Source: Ceratothoa steindachneri (Eukaryota; Arthropoda; Malacostraca; Isopoda; Cymothoidae). Taken from it: a stretch of DNA of 64,000 nucleotides. Location of the stretch: contig OZ018335.1 of the NCBI GenBank assembly GCA_963969495.1, positions 85,170,354 through 85,234,353 on the forward strand, given 5' to 3'. Made by a program: the position numbers and the translations under genes. This document shows, piece after piece, positions 51,181 through 61,959 of this stretch (position 1 is the stretch's first letter; the number at the start of each line of letters is the position of its first letter). The notes beneath the pieces were generated by a model. It was not told the origin of the DNA and searched no databases. It saw only the letters and a program-made list of their open reading frames with translations.

Positions 51181-53995
51181 ACGAGCGGCTTCGCCACTCC
51201 ACCTTAACGGAGGAGCTTTCACTTCGCAGGCAGACTTTCGTTCTGTGACCTACAGAGAAGGTTAGGGCATCAGTTTCTATTTCAAGGTAGAATTGTAAAG
51301 ACCTATCTTATAGCGTCAAATTTTTCTGAAATATATTTATTACTTTCTTTTTTTTATATCTTCTGCCAGTAGAAAATTCTCAATATTTTTAAATAACTTG
51401 TTTTTGTTCTTCTCCTTTGTAATCGTTATCTTTATTTTCATCTAAAATTTCATTAATAATATCGTCTTTAAATATTACTTCCTATACAATAATTTTAAAT
51501 TTATTCTCTTTAAACTTTTCGTTTCTTCATTCTTATATCCACTGAGTAAAAAGAATAAGGTGAGAAAAAAATGGCAACTCTTGTAATTTATTTGGATAAA
51601 AGATTCACTTCTAAAAAAAACATTCCTAATATCTGTTTTTTCTAACTCTAAATAAATTCTTAGAAATAGGTTTGCTAAATACTTTGAATATACGAAAAAC
51701 CTTTTTGGTCAAAATTTTTTTGAAAAGTTTTAGTACATATCTCTTAACACTAAAACAGCGGAAATTTTTGGATACCTAAAACAGCGAGAGCGGTCATTTT
51801 GATCGCCATCTATTATTATTTCCTTCTTCTTATATTTGTATTTATCGAATGAAAATGATACTTTTTACATGTTTTTAACATTATTGAAAAAAGGATACTG
51901 CTTATAACACCAAGTGCAATAGGAACAAATAAACAAACTTCTTTCAAACTTAGAAATTAATAAAGCCATAAAGAAACTTCACAGAAGAAAAACTTTTAAT
52001 TCTAAATTCTGAATTTATTTCTGTGACATTTTATGTTGAACAACACGACTTGCAAGTAACTTTATTTATTATTTTGAATTTCGAGGATTCAAATATAATT
52101 TTTTCAACTTTTTGGTAAAGTTCACAGGTATTATAGGCATTGTTTAATTTTCCGAGAGAATAACACTTCTGGCACTGTAGTGTCGTCTTAAAGCTAACTG
52201 CAGAAGAAAGTCACAACGAGTAATTCTCTTACTAGTAACTTCCAGATAGAGAACAGTTGCATTGAACAGGAAACCTTCTTAAGCTAGATTTTGTGCTGTA
52301 TTTGCGAGCCAGCTGATCATCAGCATAAAGTCCATTAGTGTTGAACTTTTTGACTCGCAAATTCTTTATGCCAATTGACACGGCTTCCAAGCCCGACTGA
52401 TTGGCAAAACGACTATATTATTTTGGCGTAATTATTTAAAGCATAAACTCAGAAAAGTAAAAAAGTTGTCTGACATAATGTTTATTCCTTTACCAAGGTA
52501 TGTTTCTACAAGTTGAAGAACTAAACATTTTAAGAGTGGCTGATTTGTTCGACATTTTTCATTCTTACCGATGTATGAAAATCCGTTCAAGAAATCTTTT
52601 GACTTCTTATCAGCATATATCCAAATTTTATTCCAGATTTCTCTGGCATAGTGCTAATGTACTGATTTAGTAGTGAACAACTGTTGATCGAATTGCAAGC
52701 AATGCAATTTTTCCGTGAATCGATGCCAAATTTCTGATACAGCACAGATTTGTTTACCCTTTCAGATATGTTAGAATTCCGGTTAAAATGTAGATATTTT
52801 ATAATTTCCTAAAGTGATCTCATGTCATCTTTTCATGAAAAAAGAGGAACCTCACACTTTTAACTATAGGTTCTCCCTTGGCAAATTATTCGTGGAGCAA
52901 AGAAGATGCCAAAATGACCCGAATTTCTTCCAGTGACACAGTCCATGAAGTAGCTTTTAATCTTTTATGAGCTTCTGTTTGATAAACATTTTTATATGTT
53001 TTTGAATAAAGTCTTTAATTAGCAGTTTAAACGCACTCAAAAATCATTTTCAGCAATATATCGTAGGGTATTAACTGATGGACTAAGCTTTGCACACATA
53101 TTGTTAGCTTTAAAACGCCGCACAAAATTATTCATGAGGGTATAGTATTTAGTAAGCAGCATACATGTCGGAGCAGGGCTTAACCACGCTTCATTATTGC
53201 TATCCGAAGAGGCAGTCAAATTTACCGTTTCGCTGTTTTAATAATATGTGAATATCATTGGAAATATCAAGACGTAAGGAATCCTATGATAACATACAAA
53301 GGCTAATGGCGTAGTGAAGGTATTCATTGAATATGATGGCAGGCTAACATAAATTAAGCAAAAGCGGTGATTTTGAGCGCTTCGCTGTTCTAGCGTTAAT
53401 AATTTATTTTTGGTCTATTTATTCACATCGATGCTTCTTTTCTTGGCCTAAAAAACAGAATTTTTTATCGGAATTCTCTTTAGAGAAGTAAAAGACCCTT
53501 TTTTTTTTCTTAATCTAAATTTGTTTTTATAATTTCCTTTTACTTTACTCGTATTTAGAGGCCAGTAGATATTTCATCCTGATAAAGATTAAAATTGAAA
53601 ATCTATTTTAGAAATAACTTTTCGTTTATGAGATGAAATAAAAAAAAACAGACAGTAATGCCTAATTTTTTTTTTCTGAACTTCAACATTTGTAATTCTT
53701 TTTGTTTTAAAAATTTTCCAAACATTCGATAATAATATTAATTTTTTTAACTTCACCTTTCTGTTTATCCAAAATCTAAAGTAACTTATAATTAACTATA
53801 AAAACTTAAAATATACCTTGGTACTAAACAAATGGAGAAAACATATTTATTATTATTTAAACCTTCAAACAAATCGCTTTCTTAAAATATACGCCATTTG
53901 CTACAGGCGGATAGTCCGTATGCCACAGACCGAAGTTCTACTTGGGAAGCGCAAGTTCTTCCGGTAAGAAGGAGTAGCAAAACCCCTCCTCTTCA
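51181..53995. repeat. Dispersed repeat R, copy 2, with terminal inverted repeats, split by piggyBac
   Basis: Left half 51181-51744 and right half 53396-53995 together align with 29655-30595. The left terminus (GGCTTCGCCACTCCACCTTA, then GGCAGACTTTCGTTCTGTGA) recurs inverted at the right terminus (reverse complement GGTTTTGCTACTCCTTCTTA, then AGTAGAACTTCGGTCTGTGG), about 65 bp at roughly two-thirds identity. This suggests a non-autonomous DNA transposon of about 1.16 kb without coding capacity. The family is not recognised and no target duplication was certain. Confidence 0.75.
51744..53399 (-). mobile_element. piggyBac-type transposon with TTAA target duplication
   Basis: TTAA at 51744-51747 and 53396-53399 flank a 1,648-bp element. 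Ends are CACTAAAACAGCG (left) and CGCTAGAACAGCG (right, reverse complement), with a second inverted block inside (GCGGTCATTTTGATCGC / GCGCTCAAAATCACCGC). The minus strand encodes a decayed transposase. It reads KSGIKF near 52640, LQLVETYLGKGINIMSDNFF (52470-52530; the Asp of DNFF is catalytic), DDQLARKYSTKSS near 52300 (third Asp region) and LYLEVTSKRITRCDFLLQL near 52215. A Cys-rich tail (QCQKCYSLGK, then CKSCCSTC) follows at 52040-52180. Frameshifts and stops throughout; the N-terminal part (53037-53219) is weak. Shorter than typical piggyBac (about 2.4 kb), so internally reduced. Confidence 0.92.
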
Positions 53996-53999
53996 AAAC

Positions 54000-54750
54000 A
54001 ATATTTCATTTTTAAGTGTCAGTATAAAAATTGAAAGCCTTATTCTTTAAATGAAGTTTTCTGGTTACATCGAAAGATTTTAGATAAGCGTTTCCCACTT
54101 TCCTCACTATGATTAAGTACCAAATTATTTTCCTCCTTCACAGAGTGGCCGCAATTGCCCATGCTCTGGAATGGCTTCCCGCTGCATTGCCCGTAGTTGT
54201 TCACCACCAATGCCCCACTGTTTACCGGAGGGGCTGCCATATTTCTTACAACATCTGTATTTTCAACACTTTCCTTACAATCTTTTGAGCGGTAAGGACC
54301 TGACTTGTATAAAATGCTGCATTACTAGTATAAACTAGTAATGGATTTAACTAAGTTACACCTACATCCATAAGTCCTAAGTGAAGACCTGCATCCTAAG
54401 AGGATTGACCGTTCACTGGGAGTCCTGTTCGAGGGGCGTGTTGCACAGGTCGTAGGCGGTTTCCAAATGAAATAAATATAAAACGAAAGAAAAGAGAGAA
54501 TTGGCACCACCTTCGTTTTGAGGTGGGCGAAGCTACCGGTAACATGCTCCTGTCAAGTACAGAGGCTCCACTCACACCAATCTTAATTAGTAAATGGTTT
54601 TCCTTGTAAGTTATTCAACCCTACCAACCTTTTAGCCACCCTCGGATAGCTACGCTGGAGCAAAGGTGGGAGAAGGCCCTTATGCTTTCTCAAAGTTTCA
54701 TTTAACTCCTTACAGCGAAGAGCGATCAACCATTTCTCTTACGTCTGCAT
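54000..54750. other. Unassigned DNA with one short minus frame
   Basis: The minus frame 54240-54040 starts MAAPPVNSGALVVNNYGQCS and has four Cys and two His in loose spacing (FRCNQK at its end). It is not convincing as a zinc finger. A small inverted repeat (ATTACTAGT / ACTAGTAAT) lies at 54322-54342. No known family recognised. Confidence 0.25.
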
Positions 54751-54751
54751 A

Positions 54752-55991
54752 CGAGGGGCGGTTAATGAGTTTTGCAAATCGGTAGGGAAAAACAGAGGAA
54801 GGGGGATGGCTGTTTACGTTGGTGTTAGGACAAGATATGACAAGTCAGGGCCTGCAGCCGCACGCTCCTGCCTCGTCTATTTAAGAAGCAGTAGCTGATC
54901 GCAGATCGTCAGTCACAAATTTTTCAACAATGGACAATGTTGAGCACCGCGCAGTGATCAAATTTTGACCAAGGAAGGCAAGAATGCAAAAGATATCCAT
55001 GAACACATGGTTGCAGTTTACACCGACACCGCTCCTTCTTATGCAACCATTGCTCGCTGGAATTGGGAGTTCCGCCATGGTCGTGAGTCCCTTGAAGATG
55101 ACCCCCGTCCAGTACGCCCGTCAGACGTGACCAACAGGACAATGTGGCCCGTGTGGAGAGGAGGATCCTCGAAAATCGACGGATGAAGGTAAAAAAAATC
55201 GAGTAATAAATTAGAATATCACATGGAAGTGTTATCAACATCATCCACGACAATTTGGCCATGACCAAGGTCTCTGCCCGTTGGGTCCCTAGAAACCTCA
55301 CGCCCCATGATCGACTTTAACGTCGCCAAAGTTTGGAGGAGCTGCTGCTCCTGTACGACCAAGAGCAGGCGGGATTCGATTCACGCATAGTGACAGGTGA
55401 TGAAAGGTGGTTCCATCACTAGGATTACGAGACCAAGCTCGAAAGCATGGCCTGGAAGCACAGGGGCTCTCCGACCCCCATCAAGGGCATGACCCAACCC
55501 TCAGCAGGGAAGATCATGGCCACCATATTCTGGGATTCTGATGGAGTGTTGATGGTAGACTATGCGCCTCGTGGAAGTACCATCACAGGCCAATATTACG
55601 CCGAGGAACTGGCTGGGTTGGAGAAGTGCATCCGTCAGAAGCGGCGCGGCGCAGCGAGTTGACACGCGGTATCCTGCTCCTCCACGACAATGCCACTGTC
55701 CACAAGGCTAGAGGTGCACAAGCTGCCGTGCGCGAGTGCAGATTCGAGGAGCTCAACTATCGCCCTTACAGTCCAAATCTGGCCCCTAGCGACTACGTTT
55801 TATTCCGCCAGCTCAAGACTGCACTGCGTGGACACCGGTTTAGGGACGATAAAGATGTCAAGCTCGCCGTCCATTAGTGGATTGAACTGCAAACCGGAGA
55901 TTTCTGGTTGTCGAGAATTCGAAGCTTCAGGGACAAGCCTCATATCTAATTTCCTTATATGCGAATTGTAAAACTTATTGACCGCCCCTCG
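54752..55991 (+). mobile_element. Mariner transposon, full length (1,240 bp), inactive
   Basis: Ends are CGAGGGGCGGTTAATGAGTT and (reverse complement) CGAGGGGCGGTCAATAAGTT, flanked by TA at 54750-54751 and 55992-55993. The transposase begins at 54930 (MDNVEHRAVIKF), is frameshifted at about 54964, and continues in 54965-55186 with an HTH (HEHMVAVYTDTAPSYATIAR). Later pieces are VTGDERWFHH near 55390 (first Asp), FWDSDGVLMVDY near 55530, and LLLHDNATVHKARGA near 55670 (second Asp). PYSPNLAPSDYVLF near 55770 has Asn where the third catalytic Asp of DD34D is expected. Stops and frameshifts are frequent. Same family as the copy at 38603-39487. Confidence 0.94.
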
Positions 55992-55993
55992 TA

Positions 55994-56230
55994 AGTGAGC
56001 TTACTACTTATACACTACTTTAGAGTCACAATTCACGGACCATAAATTCGATTTCAGTTTTTCTTCCTCTTCATGCTTTTACATGAGGCAGCGAAAACAA
56101 AAAAGAAACTACCGTGGCAGAATTGGTGGCTCCAAAAAGAGGAATCCCAAGCTTATCTGAGGAATAATATTGGCGGCAGACCCCTTTCAGGCATTCCCCA
56201 TTATTTAAAACGCAATTAATGACTGACTAG
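55994..56230. other. Short unassigned interval
   Basis: Lies between the mariner and the LINE 3' truncation point. AATTGGTGGCTCCAAAAAGA at about 56119 resembles the primer-binding-site neighbourhood of LTR elements, but no LTR pair supports it. Confidence 0.25.
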
Positions 56231-56234
56231 GGGT

Positions 56235-58440
56235 GGCGTTGTGCTGGTTCGCTTTCAAGATACGGCAGAGTGTCAAACGCGTGGATTGTCTGCTGCTAGA
56301 GGGTGGCGGCGGGGTTCACCACTCGTCGCCTGGCTGGGCGCGTGCGGCAATCTGCACGGAGGGGGCGCTGTTTTTAGCACCTCCAGCAGCTTATTTCTCC
56401 GTGTGTGGCCTTTTCCTATGGGCTTTCCTGGATTCCCCAGTGTTAAGGAGGCGGCATGAAGGACTTCTTCGAGCAGGTCGGCTAGGTGTCGCCAAGTCGC
56501 GTTGGGGCGTAACACAGAGTGTATCACGGAGTGGTGGGCGTTGAAGTCGCCCGCCACAAGGATGCTGGAGTGGGATGCGAATGAAAAGCAGCTCCCTTGC
56601 CTCCAGCAGGTACCGCTGGCTCCTTTATACGTTGTATACTGTGAGAGGGAGGGTCCGCAGCTGCAGCTCTAGTACCAGGACCTCAATGACGTCCCCACAG
56701 TGCACAGGTGCGGCGATTCTCTTGTGCGGGACGGTGTTCCGTATGAGGGCTGCACAGCCGGCTGGAAGTGAGTGGAGAGTATAGCCTGCCACTCGCATCA
56801 AAGCCAACCGGCGTGAGCGTCTCCTGCATGAGAACCATGTCCAGTTCCTCTTGGAAGCTAGCTTGCAGGACCTGGTGTTTCTTGGGCCAGAGGCCTTGCA
56901 TATTCCACTGCAACACCCTCACCGTGGGCGCCGGCGCATGGGCTTGGTTGTGAGGGTGCGGTTGGTGGAGAGGGTGTTGGGTGGGCCCGCTCGGCGTTCA
57001 AGATGATGGTGGGGGCTGAAGGGCACCCCCTGTGACGGCGGTGAGCACCTTTTCGCGGAGTAGTACGTCAAGGTCCTGCTCGGTGGGGGTTGCGATGCCG
57101 TGCCGGGGGTCAAGCAGCCTCTTCACAAGCCGTAGCATACACGCGAGGATGACATCAACAATGGCTCTACCCTCCTAAATGAGTCCTTCGCCGTAGCCAG
57201 AGGTCCATAACTGTGTCCCTCCCCACTCTGTGGCTTGATGTGCAAGGAGGTTGGGGGCTAGGTGGATGTGTGAGCGGATTTGCCGGTGTGGTAGCTGCTA
57301 GTTCCCTCTCACGCTGCCCACCCCTCCCCCTCCCCACCTCGGCCTGACCTGTGCCTTGCGATTGAGGAGGGGGGGTACCACGCCGGCCTGTTTTGTGGTG
57401 GCGCGGGGACATGGTGTCGCCTGTCTTTTTGCTGGGTGGGGCTCACGTCGTTTCCCCTGCTGCCTTTGTTGCTTGGGGGGGCCAAGTGGTTCCTTCTACT
57501 GCTGCTGCTGCTTCATGCATTGTCCCTAGGGCATCTTTATAATGTTCTTGGGACACTTCACGTTCCACGGGTGGTGCTCCTTGGTTCAGTTGGGGCCACC
57601 CTGCCATAGTGGCCTCGCTGGCCTTGTAGCAGCCGATTCACTGCTCTGGCGGGTGCGCTTGGCTACACACACCACACCTGACGGGGTGTTGGCACGTGGC
57701 CTGCAGGTACCCGAAGCACTGGCACTTGTAGTACCTCACAGGCTCACTCTGATAGGGGCGCCGGGCCAGCTTCAAGGTGACAATGACTCGTACACTAGCA
57801 AGATCTGCCTCGTGGGGACCTTGTCTCTGTCCGCCCGGAGCCGTTTTGCCGAGAGCACGTGGAGGTGTGCCTTGCAGCCTGGAGGGGGAGATTGGTGTTT
57901 TAGCACTACAGCATCACCTTATGCCTCCTCACACTGGGGTCGAGCATGATCACTCGGTCCCCCTCCTTGGCAAGGCGGCGCAGCAGGGCCTCCGACCCGT
58001 TGTCCTAAGAAGGGATGACGTATTTGCTGGTGAGAGTGGGGCGTATGTTTTTACGCAGGACAGGGTGCGCGCTCTCCAGCTCCGTCTCCGTTTGGTAGGC
58101 ACTGGTGGTGTTAGCCTGGTGAACCAGTTTGAACTTGGGCCGAAAGCCTCGTCGGGAATAAGAGACTGTTACCCAGCCTTCCTCCTTCTCTTGCTGGGCA
58201 TCCTCGGTCTGGAGGCTCTCGTCGATGACGAGGCGACCGCTTTCATCGAGGGTAGACTCCTCTGCCTGTAAGAACTCCGGCCCCTGGCTGCGGGCGGTTC
58301 TCTTCGGCGTGGAGGTCTCCGCCGGTGACGCTGAAGGCGAGCGGTTCCGCGTCCGCTTCACCGATCTCCCTGGGAGGGCTACGGGCGCTGACACTTGCAC
58401 TGAACAGGTCACTGAGGGCATGGTCACTGTCTTTCGCTCA
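56235..58440 (-). mobile_element. LINE (Jockey/I/R1-like group), 5' half only
   Basis: Minus strand. ORF1 starts at 58427 (MTMPSVTCSVQVSAPVALPG); it is Pro/Ser/Thr-rich with an acidic centre. After a stop near 58007 and frame changes it reaches CCHC-like knuckles, YKCQCFGYLQATCQHPVRCG and CSQAH (57650-57760). The endonuclease of ORF2 starts at 56922 (MRVLQWNMQGLWPKKHQVLQ), with VLMQETL (56835, catalytic Glu) and VAGDFNAHHSV (56550). It breaks off at about 56235, before the S-D-H block and the whole reverse transcriptase. GC content is much higher than the flanks. LINEs usually lose the 5' end, so loss of the 3' half implies a later rearrangement. Confidence 0.85.
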
Positions 58441-58444
58441 CCAT

Positions 58445-58859
58445 CTGTTCACAGCGTGAATTTCCGTGTGTATTCCATCAATGCTCAAGTTTTACTTCTT
58501 ATTTTACTCTCAGAATTCTTTAACAAAGTCCCAAATTAGCCTTTCGCTTTGGTCTGGGACAAATTCACTGGATTTTAAGTTAAAAAAATTATTGTACCAT
58601 GGAGCAAGAGCACAACACATCTATCATGCATGGAGTCCAAACGGACACTGTCTTTCAAAGGTCTGGTTATTTATAATAATATGGTAGATACTAACAACAT
58701 ATATCCTTACTACATTTCTTCAGCAAATTTTTGCATTTGGAAAAAGAAAGACAATTTGATTAAATTTTGTTATAGATAACACAGGGAAACAGTTATAATC
58801 ACATTTTCTAGTGACGTAGATTTATCTGCCAATTTTAATTCGTTTTATCATGCTGATTT

Positions 58860-58898
<39 letters not shown>

Positions 58899-59060
58899 CA
58901 TTTTTACCTACATGCTATAGTTATTATCTAATTCCTAATTTCTCATTTCCTCTAAAGCTGCCCTCTGCATGGACAGAGAGGGTGCTTGTAGAAAGCAAAT
59001 ACTCAATAGTACATAGTAGTAAGATAGTAATGTGTTATTGTGTAAAATATTGACGTTTTT
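58445..59060. other. AT-rich DNA with an (AT)n tract at 58863-58895
   Basis: The (AT)n microsatellite is about 33 bp. Otherwise no gene, RNA or repeat recognised; it forms the 5' flank of both the LINE and the 59-62 kb gene-like element. Confidence 0.6.
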
Positions 59061-59061
59061 G

Positions 59062-59076
59062 TTTCTTTTTCCAGGT
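59062..59076 (+). promoter_or_regulatory. Candidate 3' splice site (polypyrimidine tract plus CAG)
   Basis: GTTTCTTTTTCCAG followed by GT lies about 15 bp before the ATG at 59091 of the gene-like element. The pyrimidine tract is strong. If used, the family's first coding exon would be preceded by a non-coding exon. No donor was identified upstream. Confidence 0.4.
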
Positions 59077-59699
59077 CTCATGTTAGAGTGATGGCTTCGT
59101 AAAGAGAAAATTGCGTTAATGATCCAGACACCTTCTGCTACATATGTGGCTGTTACATGCTAGTTCGTCAAAGGCACAATATATCAAACAATGTGATGCG
59201 CACTTATAAGGCATATTTCGATGTTCCTCTTGGAGAACAAGGTAAGAAGTGGGCCCCACATGCTGTTTGCCATAGTTGTGCGAAACATCTTCGTGCGTGG
59301 AGGAAAGAAAAGAAAAATGGACTTCCTTTGTGAATCCCCATGGTGTGGTGAGAGCCAAAGGATCATGTATCGGACTGGTATTTCTGTCTGGTGAATACTA
59401 AAGGGATTAGAAAGAAAAATCGGCACAAAATCAACCACCCCAACATTCCCTCGGCGATCCGGCCAATACCTCATTCTGAGTCTTTTCTAGTTACGATTTT
59501 CAGTGGATATGCTTTCTGCGAGGAATAAATTGATGTAACTGATATAGACGTCCACGGAATGGATTCAGAGTCTGCAGATTCATCATCAGATCTAAACACT
59601 CATTAGCTCCTCAATGTTTTAATCAAGAGGAATTGAATGACTTGATACGTGATTTGGCGCTCTCTAAGAAAGCCTTAGAACTTTTAGATTTCTGTGGGG

Positions 59700-60780
59700 G
59701 AAATTCCACGTGAAATTTCTTTTCTAGCACGGAATTTCCATGTGCTGGAGGAGATTCTGTTAGGCTTAAATTGGTAAGCCTACCCCCCCCCCCCCCCGAT
59801 TCCACAAGCGGTAGCCTCGAACCGCGTCCACGATCATTTACCTTTACACGGGCTAGAATAGCCTCGACAAGAAGATTCGAGGCCATTTGAGAGTAGAACT
59901 GTTTCCCACTAAACTCCCCCCCCCTTCGCGGGGAAAGCCTCAGACATATATATATATATATATATATATATTGTTCGTTTCCCATGAAACTGACACAGAG
60001 TTCAGAAGTCTCGCCTGGACCCCAAGAATATTCCCCTATTTCCAAGTCAGGTGCTAACAACAAAGCAAAGTGACAGTTGAACTATTTTTGTGTATTGGAA
60101 TTAGCAAGAGCCAATGACGTAATGCCATATAATGATCGCTTCCGAGTGATTTTTCCGACTTCTCTCGTCAACTTCTTTTGAAGCCCTCCGCGTTAGCACC
60201 TCGTTTTCGGGTGGCCAAAATACTCTCCCCTGGACCCGACGTTACCACCCCCCTTTTTTTTTGAGAACCGTCATCACTTTAACATCCCGCTCAGAAACTT
60301 TTAGCGGCCTTGCCTCACGTGCAGAAGACATCCATGTAGCCTTATCCTGACGTCTTAACGTGAATCTCCCGTAAGCCAACCCCTCTCCCCCTTGAGTAAC
60401 CAATTTGTGTTAATTTCCTTCATTTAAATAGTCTCCTCCCGCAACATCTTAAATTTTAACTCAATAGTCTGATTCATAACTACAATTCCCCCCCCCCTTC
60501 GTTCATCTGATATAATTTTGCCCTTTTATTCTCCTATGTAATTTTTTCCCATCATTTCTCTCATTATTTTTATGTAAATAAAATTATAATTTTGTACATG
60601 CCTCTTTAAAAAACCTTGAGCTTTGCCATTGCCCATATTATACCTGACCTTGTTGCCCTCTTATCTCACCCTCCGCCTGACGAAACTCGTGGCGTTCGGT
60701 CCCCTTTGTCAGATCGCCTTTAGGTTTTTGGTCTCTCCCCCATAGATAGAATATGGTATTGATATAATGTAATGTCATAC
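59700..60780. mobile_element. About 1.1 kb insertion interrupting the unnamed-family copy
   Basis: Coding homology stops after the KKALELL-like segment near 59690 and resumes near 60785 (VSYYRTME). The interval holds C15 at 59783, C9 runs near 59916 and 60487, and (AT)n at 59945-59971. It contains a minus frame (59623-60063) that is partly microsatellite. No transposase, LTR or target duplication was recognised, so the type of insert is unknown. The canonical protein would lack only about 20-30 residues here. Confidence 0.5.
59945..59971. repeat. (AT)n microsatellite inside the insertion
   Basis: Pure AT repeat of about 27 bp close to poly-C runs. Confidence 0.95.
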
Positions 60781-61952
60781 CACGGCAGTATCATATTACC
60801 GAACAATGGAGAGTACATTTGTTAAGTATTTCTCTGAGAACAAATAATTTGTATATTGCCACGATGTTCCTGGTCTGTTTACGGAGTTGGGACTTGGCAC
60901 CTATAGCCCTGCTGAGTTGAGACTGTTTTTTGGATAGCTCCAAGCGGAACCTCAAGTGTGTTCTTTTGCATAATGACAATGACTTTGGTGCAGTTCATCT
61001 CGGTCAATCTGTCCATCTGCGAGAAACTTACGATAACATAGGAATGGTCATGGATTTACTTGAGTACCAAAAACACAATTGGATCATATGTATACACCTT
61101 TAGATGGTCAACTTTCTCCTTGGCCAGCAGAAGTGATGTACAAAGTTCCTATCCTATATCATTAATGTGAGACAGTGGAGCCCATGAAAAACATTGGTCC
61201 CAAATAGATTGGCTAGTTCGGGAAACTTTGGAAGCAGGAATGCCAAACATTGTTAATGAGCTAATCGTAAGTCGAGAGAAGATCGTTTTCCCTTAATTTC
61301 ATCTCAAACTGGTGTTGATGAAGCGGTATGTCGAGGCAGTGAGCACTGACAATTATTGTTTTCAGTACATAGTATCGGCATTTCCTGATTTGTCATACGA
61401 AAAACAAAAGCAGGAGTATTTGATGGTTCCCAAATCCGAAGACTTCTGAGTGATTCTAGATTCGTGAACACCAAGAAAGACAAAGAAAAGGCAGCCTGGC
61501 TCTCATCTTCTGCCGTTATTCGTAACTACTTAGGAAACAAAAAAGCGCATAACTACGAGGATCTGGTTACTTATATGCTTTTAGCTTATCGTGATCTCGG
61601 ATGCAACATGAGTGTGAAGCTGCATTTCCTTAATAGTCACTTCGACTGATTCCCAGAGAATCTAGAAGCCATGAGCGACGAACAAGGGGAACGCTTCCAT
61701 CAGGATTTGATGACGATAGAAGAGCGCTACCGACGTTACTGAGATACACAAATGATGGCGAAATACTGTTGGACGATTAGAAGAGATCAACCGGAGAAAA
61801 CCTACAAGAGAAAGAGTTACAAACGCAAATTTTTGCCTGATTGAAATCAAGAAGAGGTGCTCCAGCCTGACGTACGCCCATTAGTAAATTACGATATATT
61901 TTATTACAGTATTTGTAATCTTAATGTGTAATTCAAGTTTCTTCTTATATGC

Positions 61953-61958
61953 AATAAA
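61953..61958 (+). promoter_or_regulatory. Polyadenylation signal AATAAA
   Basis: AATAAA lies 109 nt after the stop codon of the unnamed-family copy, a normal distance for a 3' end. AT-rich context makes chance occurrence possible. Confidence 0.35.
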
Positions 61959-61959
61959 A

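Larger units (their letters stand above)
59091..61844 (+). pseudogene. Unnamed multicopy Cys-rich protein family, long decayed copy
   Basis: From ATG 59091 (M-A-S-stop) the frame continues with FCYICGCYMLVRQRHN and HAVCHSCAKHLRAW, a putative zinc-binding pair of C-x2-C motifs. It runs in frame to about 59470 with stops at 59331 and 59349 (the latter TGA where CGA is likely). QEELNDL (59630) follows, then a foreign insert at about 59700-60780. Coding resumes at FVYCHDVPGLFTEL (60850), KRNLKCVLLHNDNDFGAVHL (60945), RETYDNIGMVMDLLEYQKHN, VNFLLGQQ (61110), EAGMPNIVNE (61235) and FQYIVSAFPDLSYEK (61360). The C-terminus is KKAHNYEDLVTYMLLAYRDL (61540), SDEQGERFHQDLMTIEERY (61675) and a stop at 61842. 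I know this as a recurrent uncharacterised arthropod protein family but cannot name it; the scattered Asp/Glu positions might be an RNase H-like fold, which is inference. Confidence 0.75.

Noticed and set aside
54040..54240. Zinc-finger or signal-bearing host first exon starting M-A-A-P-P-V-N-S-G
   Set aside because: Cys/His spacing does not match a known finger, no splice signals are clear, and the frame is only 66 codons.
56110..56140. Primer-binding-site-like sequence of an LTR retrotransposon
   Set aside because: No LTR pair, gag or polypurine tract around it; the similarity is too short.
56233..58539. Plus-strand frames of 100-164 codons
   Set aside because: GC-rich antisense shadows of the LINE ORF1 and endonuclease on the minus strand.
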